DNA from: Ch128b sp964527925
Lineage (GTDB): Bacteria; Bacteroidota; Ignavibacteria; Ch128b
Direction: 5' to 3'
NCBI GenBank assembly: GCA_964527925.1
Contig: CAZGQO010000003.1
Location: 186,001 to 250,000, forward strand
DNA length: 64,000 bases
This document shows positions 1 to 9,900 of the stretch, piece after piece. Within the stretch, counting starts at the first letter, position 1, and each line of letters opens with the position of its first letter. The notes beneath the pieces are model-generated. The model had not been told where the DNA came from and searched no databases. It saw only the letters and a list, made by a program, of their open reading frames with translations. A program made the position numbers and the translations under genes.

Positions 1-1
1 A

Positions 2-679
2 GGTCAATTTCAAATCTCCGACCCGCTCTTCAAAAGAGAATTGAGATTGACTATTGAAGATTACCAGATCTATAAGAAGAAAATTGGTTCATCAAACATA
101 AACTTAGCTTACGATAGAGGATTGATGTTGAATTATGGTTTACCAACAAAAACTGATTTAACATTTGAAATATTAAATGGATCAGGAATTGGCCCAGTAC
201 AAAATGATAATTTCAATGATGATAGGTTTGTGAACCTCGTTGGCCGCATTTCACAAGAAGCAAATGATATTATAAGAGTTGGGACTTTTGGTTTTTTAGG
301 AAAAGAATCATTATCGCATGCAGTCAATCAAGTTGAGATGTTAGGAGTTGATTTCACCATAAATTTTGGATCATCCCTGGAGGTTAATTTTCAATATTTA
401 AATCGAAAAGACTCTGATCCAGAAGTAAATTATAGTAATGTAAAGACCAATGGTTCATTTATCGAATTAATTTATACTCCAAAAGGTGATGAAAGTAAAT
501 GGTATACTGCGGTTTTAGGAAATTATATTGATTCAGATTATTCACCTGCCGACTATAAGTCGCTTGCATTTAATTTCGGCTACCTACTCAGAAGAAACAT
601 TAGACTTGTGGGAGAATTTTCCTATGATTTTATAAAAAAAAGCAACAGCATATCAGCTGGTTTTGTCAGTGCATTCTAA
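2..679 (+). CDS. Outer-membrane beta-barrel (porin-like) protein, C-terminal part
   Basis: The frame is open to the left edge of the window, so this is the 3' part of a longer gene; the first visible residues are GQFQISDPLFKRELRLTIED. A TTG at 41 could be read as a start, but the in-frame sequence before it continues the protein well, so I treat it as internal. The product alternates polar and hydrophobic residues in short strands and ends in a hydrophobic/aromatic strand with terminal Phe (GFVSAF), as integral outer-membrane barrels do. Several strands look like porin strands (for example FINFGSSLEVNFQYLNRK-like and LAFNFGYLLRRNIRLVGEF). I infer an outer-membrane channel or transporter; the substrate cannot be told. 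A strong hairpin terminator follows about 65 bases downstream. Confidence 0.6.
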   Translation, partial: GQFQISDPLFKRELRLTIEDYQIYKKKIGSSNINLAYDRGLMLNYGLPTKTDLTFEILNGSGIGPVQNDNFNDDRFVNLVGRISQEANDIIRVGTFGFLGKESLSHAVNQVEMLGVDFTINFGSSLEVNFQYLNRKDSDPEVNYSNVKTNGSFIELIYTPKGDESKWYTAVLGNYIDSDYSPADYKSLAFNFGYLLRRNIRLVGEFSYDFIKKSNSISAGFVSAF

Positions 680-745
680 GTTCTGTTCAGGCTTTCAGTT
701 AATCGAATAAAGTCAACTTTAATCGAAATAAGTTTTAATTTATTT

Positions 746-800
746 GCGAAGATTTAGCAGTCAATAATGTTCTCGATCAAGCTAAATCTTCGCTTTTTTT
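746..800 (+). terminator. Rho-independent terminator after the porin-like gene
   Basis: A perfect 13-bp inverted repeat (GCGAAGATTTAGC at 746-758 and its complement at 781-793) with a 22-base loop is followed by seven T residues (794-800). It ends transcription of the partial barrel gene and isolates the pseudogene that starts at 897. Confidence 0.85.
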
Positions 801-896
801 ATTTGGTATAATTATCAAAATAAAATTTGTATCTCTGTTTTTTTGGATAGAATGATTAAATTATAGTTGAATTTTTTTTAAGAAGAAGGAGTTTCT

Positions 897-2602
897 ATGA
901 AAAAGATATCAATTTTTTTCATTTTTATCTCTAACCTATTTGCTCAACAATCAACCTAATTGTTTAATGCAAATAAGATAACTTTCCCAATTAATAATTC
1001 AGGAGTTATTGCTGATTTAAATCTGGGAAATGGACAAAATCCTGGTGGTTATTTAGATAGTATTCAGTTTTTATTTTCTGCAGGATTTTATTTAACCGGA
1101 AAGGTTGGAGATACAATTTGGAGCAATGCAGTCGCTACAGCCAATAGAACAGTTGATTATTTACCAGGAAGAGTTGGTACTTCACCAGATGATACATTAA
1201 ATAAAGTTTATGTAGTTCTTGCCTCACCTCTATAAAATAACACATGGCAAACTTATCGATATGCAGTACAACTTGGGGCAATGTTTTATGATGGAATGGA
1301 GACGGAATTTATAATCCAGTGGATTTAAATGGAAATGGACAATGGGATTTAAACGAAGATAGACCTGATATAATGGGTGATATTACCGCATGGTGAGTCT
1401 ATAACGATGGTGTACCAAGCAGTGAAAGACGCTTTTCTGATGTTTCACCTCTTGGAATTTAAGTACATCAAACAGTTTTTGCTTACAATAACTTTAATGT
1501 AAATGATCCAAGGTCAAGTTCATTTTTTATTAGATACCGATTAATCAACAAAGGAACCGTTTCACAGGTTCTCGATTCAGTTTATTTTGCTGCATGGTCT
1601 GATACTGATCTTGGCGATTATACTGATGATATTGCTGGATGCGATACTATTTTGAATGCTGGTTACATTTATAACGATGGTTATGATTATGAATTCGGAT
1701 CAAATCCGCCAGCTCATTTCATACAAATCTAACAGGGTTCAATTGTTTATATTCCGGGAGTAACTTTTATTGATAACAATTCCAATGGTTTTTATGATGA
1801 TGGAATTGATATCGCCTCTGATATAGGTTACAACCGTAAAGGTTTTACACTTGGAATTGAAAAATATCCTGGTGCAAAAAATTTAAGCATGACTTCCTTT
1901 TTAAGTACTTACATAAGTTACATTCCTCAAATTGATCCAATGGATAAAAATCAAGCGAACTTAATTTTGCGTGGTTATACAAGTTCAGGTTCCAGAATTA
2001 ATCCTTGTAATGATCCTCTTGGAGTTGTCTTTGGTGGAATAAATTGTAATCAAATTAATCCTGCATTTGCTTATTCTGGTAACCCTTTCTGGCAAACTAG
2101 ATGGATTAATGTTCAAGGTGGAGATTTAAGACAATATGTTTCAACTGGTCCATTCAAGTTAACTGCAAATAACCCTGTAGATATTATTGTAGCTAATGGC
2201 GTTTATCGGGATACCGGATCGACGAGTTCTGTCAGGGCTGGTAAAATTCACAGCTCACACTTAAAACAATTTTATCTTTCGAATTTTACATCTATACCAA
2301 CATTAATTGATAACGAGAACAATATTTTAATTGATGGGTATCAACTCTATCAAAATTATCCTAATCCATTTAATCCAAAAACAAGAATTAAATATTTTCT
2401 CTTGAATAATGAATTTGTTACTCTCAAGATTTTTGATGTAGGTGGTAGAGAAATTATCACACTTGTTAATGTAAATCAAAAACGAGGTACTTATGAAATC
2501 GAGTTTGATGCTTCCAGGTACAACCTTAGCAGCGGATTATATTTTTATCATTTAATAGCAGGTAATTTTATTCAGACGAAAAAAATGATTCTATTGAAGT
2601 AA
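897..2602 (+). pseudogene. Decayed secreted protein with T9SS C-terminal sorting domain
   Basis: A good ribosome site (AGAAGGAG) precedes ATG 897, which opens a signal peptide ending in LFAQQ. The reading frame then meets TAA at 957, resumes in frame, meets TAA at 1233, loses one base near 1296 (a GAT-GGA-AAT-GGA-like Asn/Gly/Asp run missing one A), and continues in the new frame with TGA at 1394, TAA at 1460 and TAA at 1730. From about 1733 to 2602 the frame is open. Between the lesions the translation reads as sensible protein, including a DLNGNGQWD Asp-rich turn and GFYDDGIDIASD. The last roughly 85 residues are a type IX secretion sorting domain (YQNYPNPFNPKTRIKY ... LSSGLYFYHLIAG ... TKKMILLK). 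Five nonsense codons plus a frameshift make this a genuine pseudogene. ATG 1889 could start a fragment of about 237 residues, but it would lack a signal peptide. Confidence 0.85.
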
Positions 2603-2649
2603 AGATTTACGATTTTTTCTCATCTTAAGGTAACAATCATATTAAAATA

Positions 2650-2677
2650 AAAAGACCGTCGATTTTGACGGTCTTTT
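2650..2677. terminator. Bidirectional terminator between the pseudogene and clpC
   Basis: An 11-bp perfect inverted repeat (AAAAGACCGTC / GACGGTCTTTT) around a six-base GATTTT loop. A/T tracts on both sides let it work in both directions. It sits between the convergent 3' ends of the pseudogene and clpC. Confidence 0.85.
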
Positions 2678-2705
2678 AATTTCATAAAGTTGCGGAAGGT
2701 TAAAC

Positions 2706-5213
2706 TCAGGGATTAATTCTTTCCTCAATCTCTTTATCTTCTGAAGGCATTTCCTCAGAATTTGTCATTGTAAAAGTAAGTTCGTCTTGACCACTCGAAT
2801 GATCAACCAATAAGATTGAGGCCCCCTTAACAATTCCCTTAAGCATAACCTCCGCAACAGGATCTTCAAGATATTTTCTTAATGCTCTGTTCAATGGACG
2901 AGCACCAAAGACAGGATCATAACCTTTTTCAACAAGGAAATTCCTTGCACTTTCAGTTAAGACTAACTTAAATCCTTGATCTTTTAGTCGTTTAGTCAGA
3001 TCTCTTAATTTAATATCAATAATTTGATTAATATGTTGCTTTGTTAGTTTATGGAAGATAATGTAATCATCAATTCGATTTAAGAATTCTGGATTAAACA
3101 GTTTTCTCATTGATTCTTCAATGGTTTCTTTCATCTTCTGATAATCATCTTCTTCAACATCTCGTTGACCAAATCCCATTGAACCGACTTTTTTTATGTC
3201 CCTTGTACCAATATTTGAAGTCATAATGATAATCGTATTCTTAAAATCAACTCTGCGGCCAAGACCATCCGTCAGAATTCCATCGTCAAAAACCTGAAGC
3301 AAGATATTAAAGACATCTGGGTGAGCTTTCTCAATTTCATCAAGTAAAATGACTGAATATGGTTTTCTTCGAACTTTTTCAGTTAACTGTCCACCTTCTT
3401 CATAACCGACATATCCAGGAGGCGCACCAATCAATCTGCTGACTGAGAATTTTTCCATGTACTCAGACATATCAATTCTTACAAGAGCATCTTCAGAATC
3501 GAACAAATACTTTGCTAAAACTTTTGCCAATTCAGTTTTACCGACTCCTGTTGGTCCTAAGAAAATGAAACTGCCAATTGGTCTTTTTGGATCTTTTAAT
3601 CCAGCTCTTGCTCTTCGTATAGCTTTTGAGATTTTTTCAATCGCTTCATCCTGACCAATAACATATTGTTTAAGATGTTCTTCCATGTGTAATAATTTCT
3701 CAGACTCAGATTGAGCAACTCGCGTTACAGGAATTCCAGTCATCATTGAAACTATCTCAGCTATATCTTCCTCAGTCACTTCATGGATGATTGTACTCGC
3801 TTCGTTTTCCCAATCTTCTTTTAATTTCTCAAGCTCCATCTGTAAGCGATGTTCCATATCTCTCAAACGAGCGGCTTCTTCATAATTTTGACTCTTAACG
3901 ACTTGAATTTTCTTTTGCTTTATCTGTGCAATCTCTTCTTCAAGATCTAAAATTTCCTGAGGAACAACTATATTATTCAATCGCACCTTTGCTCCTGCTT
4001 CATCAAGAACATCGATTGCCTTATCTGGTAAATGTCGGTCAGTTATATATCTATCACTTAAAATTACACAAGCTTTAATTGCCTCATCGGTATAACGAAC
4101 ATTATGATGTTCTTCATATCTATATTTAATATTTTTTAGAATTTCAATTGTTTCATCAACTGTAGTTGGCTCAACAAGAACCTTCTGAAATCTTCTGTCT
4201 AATGCACCATCTTTTTCAATATATTGTCGATATTCGTCAAGGGTAGTTGCACCAATGCATTGTAATTCACCACGAGCAAGAGCAGGTTTGAACATATTTG
4301 AAGCATCAAGAGAACCCGACGCACCGCCAGCACCCACAATTGTATGCAATTCATCAATAAATAAAATTACATCCTTTGCTTTTTCTAATTCATTCATTAA
4401 TGCTTTCATTCTCTCTTCAAATTGCCCACGATATTTTGTTCCAGCAACTAAAGCAGCCAGATCAAGAGTCACAACTCTCTTATCATACAAAACTCTCGGA
4501 ACTTTCTTTTGAACAATTCTTAAAGCTAATCCTTCAGCAATTGCCGTCTTTCCAACGCCCTGTTCACCAATTAACACAGGATTATTCTTTTTCCTTCGGC
4601 TTAAAATCTGAATCACTCTTTCAATTTCTCTTTCACGGCCGATGACTGGATCAAGTTTATCTTCCGCAGCAAGTTTAGTTAAATCTCTTCCGAAGTTATC
4701 GAGAACAGGAGTTCTTGTTCTTTCCACTTTTTTCTCCGGTCTGCTCATTGAAGGTGTGAATTCGTTGTAACCTGATTTTCCACTAATAATATTATTCAAT
4801 TCAGCACGAACAGAATCATAAGTTACATTAAATTGATGTAGAATCTGACAAGCAATATTTTCTTCGTCTCGTAAAAGCGATAATAATAAATGCTCAGTTC
4901 CAATAACTTCAGACTTATAAATTTTGGCTTCAATTTGAGAGATTCGAAGAACTTTCTCGGCGGATTTAGTAAATGGAATATTACCAATGGTGAGAGTTCC
5001 ACCAGTAGTTTTAACGGTATCTTCAATAGTTTTTTTTAGTTTTAGTAAATCGACACCAAGATTTTTCAAAATTTTTATTGCAATACCTTCGCCTTCACGA
5101 ATGATTCCAAGTAATAAATGTTCTGTTCCAATATAATCGTGCCCAAGTCTTAGGGCTTCTTCTCTACTAATTCTAATTACATCATGGGCTCTATTCGAAT
5201 AGTTAGGTTCCAT
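2706..5213 (-). CDS. clpC: ATP-dependent Clp protease ATP-binding subunit ClpC
   Basis: AAA+ unfoldase that unfolds substrates for the ClpP peptidase in the cytoplasm. The 835-residue length and domain order are those of ClpC. There are two N-terminal Clp repeats (residues about 1-145, with the repeated IGTEHLLLG / IGTEHLLLS motif). The first AAA module has Walker A GEQGVGKT, Walker B VILFIDELHT and GAGGASGSLDASN. A UVR-type coiled middle segment (EEAARLRDMEHRLQ) follows, then a second AAA module with GPTGVGKTE, VILLDEIEKAHPDV and an FNPEFLNRIDD sensor region. The IGF-type loop needed to dock ClpP appears as a GSMGFG-like segment. The start at 5213 is supported by AGGAAA about nine bases upstream. 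No CIRCE element was seen. No clpP or mcsAB genes lie nearby, so it appears monocistronic. Confidence 0.97.
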   Translation of the reverse strand: MEPNYSNRAHDVIRISREEALRLGHDYIGTEHLLLGIIREGEGIAIKILKNLGVDLLKLKKTIEDTVKTTGGTLTIGNIPFTKSAEKVLRISQIEAKIYKSEVIGTEHLLLSLLRDEENIACQILHQFNVTYDSVRAELNNIISGKSGYNEFTPSMSRPEKKVERTRTPVLDNFGRDLTKLAAEDKLDPVIGREREIERVIQILSRRKKNNPVLIGEQGVGKTAIAEGLALRIVQKKVPRVLYDKRVVTLDLAALVAGTKYRGQFEERMKALMNELEKAKDVILFIDELHTIVGAGGASGSLDASNMFKPALARGELQCIGATTLDEYRQYIEKDGALDRRFQKVLVEPTTVDETIEILKNIKYRYEEHHNVRYTDEAIKACVILSDRYITDRHLPDKAIDVLDEAGAKVRLNNIVVPQEILDLEEEIAQIKQKKIQVVKSQNYEEAARLRDMEHRLQMELEKLKEDWENEASTIIHEVTEEDIAEIVSMMTGIPVTRVAQSESEKLLHMEEHLKQYVIGQDEAIEKISKAIRRARAGLKDPKRPIGSFIFLGPTGVGKTELAKVLAKYLFDSEDALVRIDMSEYMEKFSVSRLIGAPPGYVGYEEGGQLTEKVRRKPYSVILLDEIEKAHPDVFNILLQVFDDGILTDGLGRRVDFKNTIIIMTSNIGTRDIKKVGSMGFGQRDVEEDDYQKMKETIEESMRKLFNPEFLNRIDDYIIFHKLTKQHINQIIDIKLRDLTKRLKDQGFKLVLTESARNFLVEKGYDPVFGARPLNRALRKYLEDPVAEVMLKGIVKGASILLVDHSSGQDELTFTMTNSEEMPSEDKEIEERINP

Positions 5214-5258
5214 TTGTTAATATTTCCTTTCTTATTAAGATATTTAATTTTCTTTTGA

Positions 5259-5287
5259 AATTTAGTTAAATCTTGATAACTATTCAA
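5259..5287 (-). promoter_or_regulatory. Possible sigma70-type promoter of clpC
   Basis: On the minus strand TTGAAT and TAAATT are separated by exactly 17 bases, about 45 bases before the clpC start. The region is very AT-rich, so chance matches are likely. Confidence 0.3.
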
Positions 5288-5589
5288 GCTGATGAAACTA
5301 ATTTTTTCAAGCATTTAACTTTAAAACTCAAAGAATGTTCACTTTTTTAGAATCGATTAAAATTTCAAATATTTTAACAAATTTTAGTGAATTATCGTTC
5401 GACAGTTGGCCACCTGTTCGGTTAATGTGACCTGGGAAATCTTAAAAATCGTGTTTTATAGGAATATTCTAACCATCATTGTCCTAAAAAATAGACTTAA
5501 CAACACCCTATCTTTTAAAAACTATTAAAAATTAAAGATTTAGTAAGGCATTTTAATTGATTTATTTAATAAAAAACTGAGGTGAAACT
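5288..5589. other. Intergenic region between divergent clpC and the 5590 lipoprotein gene
   Basis: About 300 AT-rich bases between divergent genes, which must hold the promoter of the + strand run. I see no open frame of note, no tRNA-like fold, no strong inverted repeat and no convincing -35/-10 pair. The only clear signal is the GAGGTG ribosome site just before ATG 5590. Confidence 0.5.
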
Positions 5590-6426
5590 ATGAAAATCCA
5601 TATCTTCTTAATTGCATTTTCAGCACTGGTAATTTCAGGATGTATCATGGAAAATCATTTTACCGATTATGTTGATCTACAACTACCTTCCCCACCAAAA
5701 AATATTTATACAATTTCGGGGGATAATTGGATAGAAATTCATTGGAAGTTTAATTATGAAAAGTATGTAGAGGCTTATAATATCTATCGTTCTTTTTCTT
5801 ATAATGGTGAATACAGATATATTGGAACAACATCTAAAAATTTTTTTATAGATTATTCGGCTCAAAATGGAATTACTTATTACTATGGAATTACAGCTGT
5901 TGATTATTCTGGAAATGAAAGTGAATTGTCTTATGAGGTAATCTACGATACACCAAGACCAGAGGGATATAATCAAACTATTTTTGATTTCCGAAGATTT
6001 CCAGATCTTGCTGGATACGATTTCTCTAATTATTCTGTTGTTCCTTATGACAATGATAACTGTGATATGTTTTTTGAAAACCACAATGGAACTTATTATA
6101 TGGTTGTATATGATGATACCGATATTGAGGATATGGGACCTACTTATGATATTTATGATATTGATAAAGCACCAGTTTCCGGTTGGAGCCCAACAAAGGA
6201 TGTTCGGCTTTATGAAGGTCATACATATGTTGTCTGGACATGGGATAATCATTTTGCAAAATTTAGAGTGAAATATCTTACACCAGAACGAGTTGTATTT
6301 GACTGGGCATATCAAATTGCTGAAGGTAATCGAGAATTAAAATCCATCTCTTCAAGATCAGAAAGAAAAATGAATAAAGAAAAGACTTTACAAAGAATAA
6401 AAAATCGGGAAAGAAATATTGAGTGA
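5590..6426 (+). CDS. Lipoprotein with fibronectin type III domain
   Basis: The product of 278 residues begins with a short lipoprotein signal whose lipobox LVISGC puts the lipidated Cys at residue 18. Residues about 35-115 form a fibronectin type III-like domain (ALPSPPKN-type start, GDNWIEIHWKF, YNIYRS, YYYGITAVDYSGNESELS). A second region of about 130 residues is rich in Tyr, Asp and Trp and is not recognised. The last 30 residues are highly charged (many Arg, Lys and Glu). GAGGTG lies eight bases before the start. It probably sits in the outer or inner membrane facing the periplasm or cell surface. No function can be assigned. The gene leads a co-directional run with the DUF4783 gene 45 bases on. 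Confidence 0.75.
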   Translation: MKIHIFLIAFSALVISGCIMENHFTDYVDLQLPSPPKNIYTISGDNWIEIHWKFNYEKYVEAYNIYRSFSYNGEYRYIGTTSKNFFIDYSAQNGITYYYGITAVDYSGNESELSYEVIYDTPRPEGYNQTIFDFRRFPDLAGYDFSNYSVVPYDNDNCDMFFENHNGTYYMVVYDDTDIEDMGPTYDIYDIDKAPVSGWSPTKDVRLYEGHTYVVWTWDNHFAKFRVKYLTPERVVFDWAYQIAEGNRELKSISSRSERKMNKEKTLQRIKNRERNIE

Positions 6427-6471
6427 ACGCAAATTTCTTAAAGAACCAAAAAATTGATAATTTTAATTAGT

Positions 6472-6945
6472 ATGATAAAGAAAATTATTTTTAATGTTAA
6501 TATTATCCTTTTGATTGCACTCATTTCTACTGTCTTTTCACAAGGAAGAAATAAATTTCCACAATCCAGATTACAACCAGATGTAAAAATTCAGAAGCAA
6601 ATTCCTCCACCAGAAAATGAGTTTGAGAATATTATCAATGCATTAGATTCAAAAAATATTTCTGCTTTGTCTCAGTATTTTTCAAATCAAGTATATTTAA
6701 GCTTGAAGACGGGTGAAAAAGGATATTATTCTAACAATCAGTCTTTTTATCTGTTAGATAAATTTTTTAGTATTTACAATCCAATAGGATTTCAAACAAT
6801 AAATCGTGTGATATCTGGATTTTATCCTTACTTATCGGGGAAATTATTTTGTAAAATTCGTGGAACTGTAGAGGCATATCAAACTTACATAAGTTTGAAC
6901 TGGACTGGTTCAAGATGGGAAATAACTCAAATCACAATTAATTAA
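6472..6945 (+). CDS. Secreted DUF4783-like protein
   Basis: I start at ATG 6472 rather than TTG 6454, because MIKKIIFN... then forms a clean signal peptide ending about FSQG. The mature part of roughly 130 residues has the pattern of DUF4783, a Bacteroidota/Ignavibacteriota family with an NTF2-like cone fold. It shows ALDSKNISALSQYF, then LLDKFFSIYNP, and ends in a strand pair with WEITQITIN. These proteins are exported and of unknown function. The stop codon shares one base with the start of the following histidine kinase gene (TAATG), so the two are translationally coupled and may work together, for example as sensor accessory and sensor. The coupling is seen; the functional link is inference. 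Confidence 0.7.
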   Translation: MIKKIIFNVNIILLIALISTVFSQGRNKFPQSRLQPDVKIQKQIPPPENEFENIINALDSKNISALSQYFSNQVYLSLKTGEKGYYSNNQSFYLLDKFFSIYNPIGFQTINRVISGFYPYLSGKLFCKIRGTVEAYQTYISLNWTGSRWEITQITIN

Positions 6946-9900
6946 TGCAAAAAGTTCTAAAAAAACTCATTAATCCTAAAAACCGACCCTTATTCATTAC
7001 AATCATACTTTTCTGCTTAATAATTTTATCCTCTCTTGTTTTTCCTTACTACGAAAGATACATAGAAAATAATTGGAATGAATACATCGACGAAAAGTTA
7101 CTCAATCAATCGCAAGAAATTCAATCCTATTTCATTCTTCAGCAAGAAAAATTGGTTGAGGAATCAAGTAAATTTTTAAAGGGACTTAAAAATTACATAA
7201 AAGACTCTGACTTAAAAGATGATTTTCAGGAAAAGTTGTTTGATTACCTCAGCAATTACACAGAAGATGATTTTTACTTTCAAGTATTTGATGAAAAATT
7301 TAATTCAAGAGCTTGGAACAAATCGATACAGATCAAAATTGATACATTTACTCCAGAGGAACCTTTTAAAATTCATCGCAATAATTTCAAAGCCTTTCTT
7401 ACATATACAACTACTTTTGAAATCAATGGAAAAAATTATTTTCTAACTGCAACTTTAGAATTAGAGTCAAACTATCAAATTCAAAATGAGTTTATCAAAA
7501 ATTTTTCTATCTCAAATTATTTTTCTACGAAGTTTGGAAATGAAGTTCAAATTTTCTGGGATACTGTTTACTTTCATTTAAAGCCAGATATAAAACAAAC
7601 TGAACAGGGAATTATCAAACCAATCAATTTTCAAAATGGCAAACCAGCTTTCTATGTGATAATCAAAGTTCTGGAGAGAGAAAGTTATCTCGAGAATTTG
7701 AATTATAATTTCGGCAATTTTCAGAGAGTTATATTTTTCATTGCTCTGGCCATATTGATTTTTTCTCTCTTCAAAGACTTAATTACAGTTGAATCAAGAT
7801 TCATTCAGGCACTATCTTTTACGATTCTGATATGGCTTTTTAGATTTGTTTTGCTCTTCCTAAATCTACCTGCAATTTTTTTAAGTGGTGATATTGTAAA
7901 CCCATCGGTATATGCTTCAAGGTTTTTATTTGGACTGGCGAAATCTCCAATTGAATTATTTTTAACTGCTTCAACTCTAGTTATAAATGTTTTTACAGTT
8001 TATATATTCACAAGAACACACTTTATTGAGTTAGATCAAGTCAAGAAAACATTAAATACGAAGAAAAAGATTACATCATTCGTTTTCTCACTGATTCTCA
8101 TAATTCTTACCCCTTTTGTTTTAAGAGCTTTTGGTGCAACTTTCAGAAGTTTTGTTTTTGATTCAACAATTAAATTCTTCGAACAACCTTACCTTATTTC
8201 GAACATAACAACTTTAATTATTTATTACTCAGTTTTTGTAAGTGGTATAACTCTGATTCTGTTATTACTGTTAATTAAATTTCAATTAATTAAAACAATT
8301 TCTGATTACTTAACTCAGGATAAGAGAAAAATATTTTTAATCGTATTTATTGCACTGATTTGTTCATCAATAATTTTTTATTTGATCGACGCTGATCCAC
8401 AGTTCAGTGTGCTGACAGTTGTGTTCCTCATTCTATTTTCAACATTTCTTTCGATCAACATCTTTTTTGAAAAGTCTATTCTAACCTTTAAATCCATATT
8501 TTTAATACTGGTACTTGGTTCACTGTTCTCATCAATTTTTATATATGAGAAAAATGAAATTCAGGAAAGAAGTTTTCAAAAAACAATTGCTTACGAATTA
8601 TTAAAATCGAACGACCAATTTTTGAATCTGGCTGTTCATCAAATTTTAAATCAAGTTGAATCTGACGAAGACTTACAAAAATTATTTTTTATCGAAGCTC
8701 ACACCGGTTATCAGAGCATTGATTTTAATTATCTATCTTATAAATACTGGATAAACAGCCTTCTAAGTGATGAAGGCTTAAATTCTCAATTATACTTTTT
8801 TGATAAATACGGTAAAATACTCGGTAATTTTGGATTTGGTATAACGGCAAAAGTAGAACTTGAAAATTATTTCGATTTTAGACTTGTAAATACTCAGACA
8901 ATATTTCTAATCAAAGATATTATTCCGAACAAATTATTAGGTGTTGTTCCTCTCAAATATCTCAATTCAACAAATGGATATTGTGGTGTCCTAATCGATT
9001 TTGATAGTTCTCCATTAAGTACAGATTCGAATAATATTATCTTTAAAAACATCAAGTATGAAAAAAATCCTTTCAAGTTAATTCCTGAGGCAGTTGTTTA
9101 TATCTCGCAGGGAAATGATCTGGTTCTGATGAAAGGAAGTGAACTACCAGAGGTCAGAAGGATCAAAGGTGATCTAATTACTCAAAAACTTAACGAAAAA
9201 GAATTTGAGTTCTGGATAAAAGAAGAGATTGGTGATCAAAGATTCAATTCGTTTTATTTTATATTCAATGTTTCGTCAGCACCACAAATTATCTCTGTAA
9301 ATGTTCCCGAAAAAAACGTTACTCTTGTCATTTTCAATCTTTTTAAGTTAATGTTGATTCACATAATTATTTCTGTAATTCTGATTTTGATGGGAACAAT
9401 CATTTTAATTTTTAAAGGTTATAAATTTAGATTAAGGTTTAAGACGAGTTTGTTCATCGGATTATTTGTTATCACTTTAATTCCTATCATTCTGCTCGCC
9501 TATTTTACAAGAGAATCGGAACTTCAAAGATGGAAAGAAAATCTTTCAAACGAATTAAGAAAAGATCTCGATATTCTTTCCTTAAATTTTGTTAATCAAA
9601 AAAACGATTTATCGATACAATTAAAATCTTTAAACAATATAGCTTCCCAACTGCAGATTGAATTCAATTTCTATAATAACAATTTTCTTATTTACTCGAC
9701 CCAACAGAAGTTATATGACATAGGATTCTTTAATAAATATCTATCGGGCAATGTTTTCAAGGCTTTGTATTTTGATCAAAAGAATTATTTCTATGATTTT
9801 GAATACATTTCCAATTATCCATATCTGGTCGGTTATAAAAAAATTAATCTTAATAATCAGGATTTTGTCCTTTCCATCCCGACAATTTATAAACACGAAA

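Noticed and set aside
960..1235. Independent 91-residue gene
   Set aside because: Its TTG start follows directly after an in-frame TAA that ends a signal peptide; it is part of the pseudogene.
5683..6315. Long antisense open frame opposite the 5590 lipoprotein gene
   Set aside because: Ile/Ser-rich translation without ribosome site or family features; it mirrors the Tyr/Asp/Asn-rich sense gene.
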